This document shows positions 5,389 through 8,320 of a DNA stretch of 8,320 bases, in pieces. The notes under the pieces were generated by a model. That model saw only the letters and a list, made by a program, of their open reading frames with translations. It was not told the origin of the DNA and did no database searches. Where the stretch lies: contig DFYV01000156.1 of assembly GCA_002383425.1 (NCBI GenBank), forward strand, positions 1 through 8,320, given 5' to 3'. The translations under genes were made by a program, and so were the position numbers. Every line of letters starts with the position of its first letter. Within the stretch, counting starts at the first letter, position 1. Source of the DNA: Bacteroidales bacterium UBA4073 (GTDB lineage Bacteria > Bacteroidota > Bacteroidia > Bacteroidales > Tenuifilaceae).

Positions 5389-7977
5389 TTATCGGAAAAC
5401 CAACATGTCGTCGCCAAAGTAATCAATGGTTATAGTTTGTTCTCTATTCACTGTACCAGCCAAAAGTTGTTTTGAAAGCTCATTGAGTATTTTCTTTTGC
5501 ATGACACGTTTAATTGGGCGTGCGCCGTAAAGTGGGTCAAACCCAATGTCGGTAATCCATTCAACCGCACTATCGGAAATATCGATATTAATGCCATTTG
5601 GGGTTAGCATCTGCTTTATGCGATTGAACTGGAGCAGTACAATCTGCTTAATTTGCTCACGGTTAAGCGGCGTAAACATTATTATTTCGTCCACACGGTT
5701 TAAAAACTCAGGTCTAATGCTTTGTTTAAGCAGTTCGAACACCTGTTGGCGTGTACGTTGAAACACTTGTTCGGCGTTAGCTCTTCCAAGCTGTGAGTAG
5801 TTCTCCTGGATGATGTGCGACCCAATATTTGAAGTCATAATGATGATGGTGTTTCTGAAATCAACGGTACGTCCCTTGTTATCGGTGAGCCTGCCGTCGT
5901 CGAGCACTTGAAGCAGGATGTTGAACACGTCGGGGTGAGCTTTTTCTATCTCATCGAGCAGAATAACCGAGTAAGGCTTGTGCCTGACTGCCTCGGTGAG
6001 TTGTCCACCCTCGTCGTAGCCAACATACCCAGGGGGAGCTCCAACAAGTCTTGAAACAGAGTGCCTCTCCTGGTATTCGCTCATGTCGATTCGGGTTAAA
6101 AGGTTTTCGTCGTTGAATAGGAGTTCGGCTAACGCCTTGGCAAGTTCAGTTTTACCTACCCCTGTTGTTCCCAGGAAAATAAACGATCCAATGGGGCGTT
6201 TGGCATCCTGCAACCCGGCACGGCTACGCCTTACCGCATCGGCCACAGCAGCAATAGCTTCGTCTTGCCCAACCACCCGTTTGTGCAGCTCATCTTCAAG
6301 ATGAAGTAGCTTTTCTTTTTCGCTCTGTAACATTCGGCTGACAGGAATGCCTGTCCACCGCGATACTACCTCGGCTATGTCTTCGGCATCAACCTCTTCC
6401 TTAATAAGGGCAAAGTCGGCTTGAACTTTCTTGAGTTCTTCCTTGAACTGTTCAATTTCAGCTTCGGTTTGCTTGATGCGGCCATATCGAATTTCGGCAA
6501 CCTTACCGTAGTCGCCATTTCGTTCAGCCTCTTCGGCCTCAAACCTCATTTGTTCAATCCCCTGTTTAAGCTGCTGGATGCGTTCAATTACGTTTTTTTC
6601 ACTTTCCCACTTGGCGCGTAATCGTGATCGCTCCTCGTTAAGTTCGGCAAGGGTTTTTGAGAGGTCGCTTAACTTTTCCGTATCGCCTTCACGTTTAATG
6701 GCTTCGCGCTCAATTTCGAGCTGTTTAATTTTACGTTCGAGTTCGTCAATTTCTTCGGGCACCGAGTTCATCTCGAGCCTGAGTTTCGATGCAGCCTCGT
6801 CAATTAGGTCAATGGCCTTGTCGGGCAAAAACCTGTTGGTGATATAGCGGTGCGATAGCTCAACTGCTGCCACAATGGCTTCGTCCTTTATACGTACCTT
6901 ATGATGATTTTCGTATCGTTCCTTTAAACCTCGAAGTATGGAAATGGCATCAATCGGCAAAGGTTCGTCAACCACTATACTCTGGAAGCGACGTTCCAAA
7001 GCCTTATCCTTTTCGAAATACTTTTGGTACTCGTTAAAGGTTGTGGCACCAATGGCGCGGAGTTCGCCTCGGGCTAAGGCCGGTTTTAGGATGTTGGCAG
7101 CATCCATTGCGCCCTCACTCTTTCCTGCTCCCACAAGGGTATGAATTTCGTCGATAAACAGAATAACCTCCCCATCCGAAGCAATTACCTCCTTAATCAC
7201 CGACTTTAGTCGTTCCTCGAATTCGCCCTTGTATTTTGCACCAGCAATTAGCGCACCCATGTCGAGTGAGAAAATTTGCTTCGATTTAAGGTTTTCTGGT
7301 ACATCGCCACTTACAATACGGTGTGCAATGCCTTCGGCAATAGCCGTTTTACCCACGCCTGGTTCGCCTATTAGAATGGGGTTATTTTTGGTTCGGCGCG
7401 TTAAGATTTGGAGTACACGGCGTATCTCCTCATCGCGGCCAATTACAGGGTCGAGCTTGCCGCTCCTTGCCATTTCGTTCAGGTTGATAGCAAAACGGTT
7501 CAATGCGTTATAGGTATCCTCAGCTGTTTGTGAATCAACTTTTGCGCCTTTGCGCAACTCGGTTATGGCCTGTTTAAGCTCTTTTTCAGTAATACCGGCA
7601 TCTTTCATCATCTGAGCAACCTGTTCGCCTGCAGCAACAAGTCCCAAAAGGATATGCTCAACCGATACAAACTGGTCGCCCATTGCCTTGCTATACTCCA
7701 GAGCCTTTTGCAGCACCTTGTTAGCTGTATTGCTTAGGTATTGTTCACCCCCCGAAACCTTTGGCATTGAATCGAGCATACGGTTTAGCACCGCATCGAA
7801 TGTGTTTGGGCTGACCCCTAATTTACGAAGCAGGAATCCTGTTATACTTTCGCTTTCGTCGAGTATAGCCCTGAGCAGGTGAGCTGGTTCAACAGCCTGA
7901 TGGCTGTATCCCTGCGCAATATCTACAGCTTTCTGGATTACCTCCTGCGATTTAATTGTGAAATTATTCATATTCAT
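5389..7977 (-). CDS. clpB: ATP-dependent protein disaggregase ClpB (Hsp100)
   Basis: This 862-residue protein is a full-length class I Hsp100, which rescues aggregated proteins in the cytoplasm with DnaK/DnaJ/GrpE. The Clp N domain spans about 1-145. NBD1 has Walker A GEPGVGKT (K210), pore loop KYKG (Y249), Walker B FIDE (E277) and arginine fingers R329/R330. The coiled-coil M domain, the mark of ClpB versus ClpA/ClpC, spans about 400-520 and is rich in E, K and L heptads. NBD2 has Walker A GTTGVGKT (K609), pore loop GYVG (Y651), Walker B LLDE (E676) and arginine finger NRV (R761). There is no IGF/L loop for ClpP that I can see. The start chosen is ATG at 7975-7977 (MNMNNFTIKSQE), which fits the family and has GGGAG 9 nt upstream. 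A TTG two codons earlier (7981-7983) and an ATG at 7969-7971 are less likely. It appears monocistronic, ending in its own terminator. Confidence 0.97.
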   Translation of the reverse strand: MNMNNFTIKSQEVIQKAVDIAQGYSHQAVEPAHLLRAILDESESITGFLLRKLGVSPNTFDAVLNRMLDSMPKVSGGEQYLSNTANKVLQKALEYSKAMGDQFVSVEHILLGLVAAGEQVAQMMKDAGITEKELKQAITELRKGAKVDSQTAEDTYNALNRFAINLNEMARSGKLDPVIGRDEEIRRVLQILTRRTKNNPILIGEPGVGKTAIAEGIAHRIVSGDVPENLKSKQIFSLDMGALIAGAKYKGEFEERLKSVIKEVIASDGEVILFIDEIHTLVGAGKSEGAMDAANILKPALARGELRAIGATTFNEYQKYFEKDKALERRFQSIVVDEPLPIDAISILRGLKERYENHHKVRIKDEAIVAAVELSHRYITNRFLPDKAIDLIDEAASKLRLEMNSVPEEIDELERKIKQLEIEREAIKREGDTEKLSDLSKTLAELNEERSRLRAKWESEKNVIERIQQLKQGIEQMRFEAEEAERNGDYGKVAEIRYGRIKQTEAEIEQFKEELKKVQADFALIKEEVDAEDIAEVVSRWTGIPVSRMLQSEKEKLLHLEDELHKRVVGQDEAIAAVADAVRRSRAGLQDAKRPIGSFIFLGTTGVGKTELAKALAELLFNDENLLTRIDMSEYQERHSVSRLVGAPPGYVGYDEGGQLTEAVRHKPYSVILLDEIEKAHPDVFNILLQVLDDGRLTDNKGRTVDFRNTIIIMTSNIGSHIIQENYSQLGRANAEQVFQRTRQQVFELLKQSIRPEFLNRVDEIIMFTPLNREQIKQIVLLQFNRIKQMLTPNGINIDISDSAVEWITDIGFDPLYGARPIKRVMQKKILNELSKQLLAGTVNREQTITIDYFGDDMLVFR

Positions 7978-7986
7978 AGTCAAATT

Positions 7987-7991
7987 CTCCC
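7987..7991 (-). promoter_or_regulatory. Ribosome binding site deciding the clpB start
   Basis: The minus strand reads GGGAG, followed by 9 nt and then the ATG at 7977. The same site would be only 3 nt from the TTG at 7983 and 15 nt from the ATG at 7971, so it favours the middle start. A clear Shine-Dalgarno stands out because the other two genes here lack one. Confidence 0.55.
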
Positions 7992-8063
7992 ATTTTTTTC
8001 AAATCGAAGTTCAACCACGCTCAATAAATCGCAAATAAATTGCCATTCATCAACGCCTGTTAA

Positions 8064-8102
8064 TTTGACACCGAACCCAATCAAAAACAAGTCATTTTGA
8101 CA
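8064..8102 (-). promoter_or_regulatory. Candidate clpB upstream control region with paired TGTCAAA boxes
   Basis: On the minus strand TGTCAAA occurs twice, at 8102-8096 and 8070-8064, 32 bp apart (about three helical turns) and about 90-125 bp upstream of the clpB start. The distal copy is part of GTCAAAATGAC, a 4-bp-arm palindrome with a 3-nt centre. Such a pair could be an operator or promoter element for this chaperone gene, but no known heat-shock motif is matched and no standard Bacteroidota -7 box is evident. The rest of the 8000-8145 leader shows nothing recognisable. Confidence 0.25.
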
Positions 8103-8145
8103 TGCGCTTAGATTAAGCTATGTTTATTGGGAAGATTTCATATTT

Positions 8146-8320
8146 AAAGTTAAAAGTTAAAAGTTAAAAGTTAAAGGATAAAGGAAAAAGGATAAAGGTT
8201 CGAGGTTCAAAGTTCAAGGTTCGAGGTTCAAAGTTCAAGGTTCGAGGTTCAAAGTTCAAGGTTCGAGGTTCAAAGTTCAAGGTTCAAAGTTCAAGGTTTC
8301 AGATTTCAGATTCCAGATTC
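8146..8320. repeat. Heptamer tandem array, 25 units, with a 21-bp higher-order repeat; runs off the window
   Basis: From 8146 to the last base the sequence parses into 25 consecutive 7-mers with no indel: AAAGTTA x4, AAGGATA, AAGGAAA, AAGGATA, AAGGTTC, then four perfect cycles of GAGGTTC, AAAGTTC, AAGGTTC (8202-8285), then AAAGTTC, AAGGTTT, CAGATTT, CAGATTC, CAGATTC. Position 2 is A in all 25 units. Position 4 is G in the first 22 and A in the last three. Unit identity changes in blocks while length is fixed. The array sits about 170 bp upstream of clpB, continues past the window, and has no coding potential. Confidence 0.92.

Noticed and set aside
6083..7513. Several serine-rich plus-strand open frames opposite clpB
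   Set aside because: They are a by-product of clpB codon use read in antisense. The minus-strand frame is a full conserved protein.
7978..7983. TTG start for clpB two codons upstream of the chosen ATG
   Set aside because: The only Shine-Dalgarno (GGGAG at 7987-7991) would be 3 nt away, too close, while it is 9 nt from the ATG at 7977. The family N-terminus begins at that ATG.

Overview
The window looks like a chromosomal segment of a Bacteroidota bacterium, probably Bacteroidales or Marinilabiliales. The ClpB N-terminus, which reads MNMNNFTIKSQE, is of the kind I remember from that phylum. The DNA is AT-rich, two of the three genes have no clear Shine-Dalgarno, and the intergenic DNA is packed with short tandem and palindromic repeats of a style common there. 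The genus is inference; no rRNA or other marker gene is present.

Layout: there are three intact genes, all on the minus strand. Reading in the direction of transcription (right to left), the first is clpB (5389-7977), a complete two-ATPase-domain disaggregase. It ends in a clear intrinsic terminator (5338-5372). The second is an AddA/RecB-like helicase-nuclease (1832-5068) with all helicase motifs and an intact C-terminal nuclease. The third is a YhcC/TIGR01212-type radical SAM protein (405-1376). The genes are 320-455 bp apart with repeat-filled gaps, so they are probably separate transcription units. Their functions (protein disaggregation, double-strand-break repair, an unassigned radical SAM reaction) form no obvious pathway. 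No addB partner gene lies next to addA.

The unusual content is between the genes. Right of clpB, 8146-8320 holds 25 exact heptamers running off the window edge, including four perfect copies of a 21-bp higher-order unit. Between clpB and addA, 5151-5303 holds 21 heptamers plus a partial one, in perfect 7-bp phase although the unit sequence changes in blocks. The addA-yhcC gap contains another short heptamer run, an inverted partner of it, a 10-bp tandem array that supplies the addA stop codon, and a CTGAGCGAAGTCGAA-type repeat. Left of the radical SAM gene, 130-400 looks like a 271-bp MITE-like insertion. It has a 14-bp perfect terminal inverted repeat and a 7-bp target duplication that contains the stop codon of the radical SAM gene.

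I see no tRNA, rRNA, CRISPR array, phage gene, toxin-antitoxin pair or defence system. The best candidate for something undescribed is the set of length-locked 7-bp arrays with switching unit sequence.
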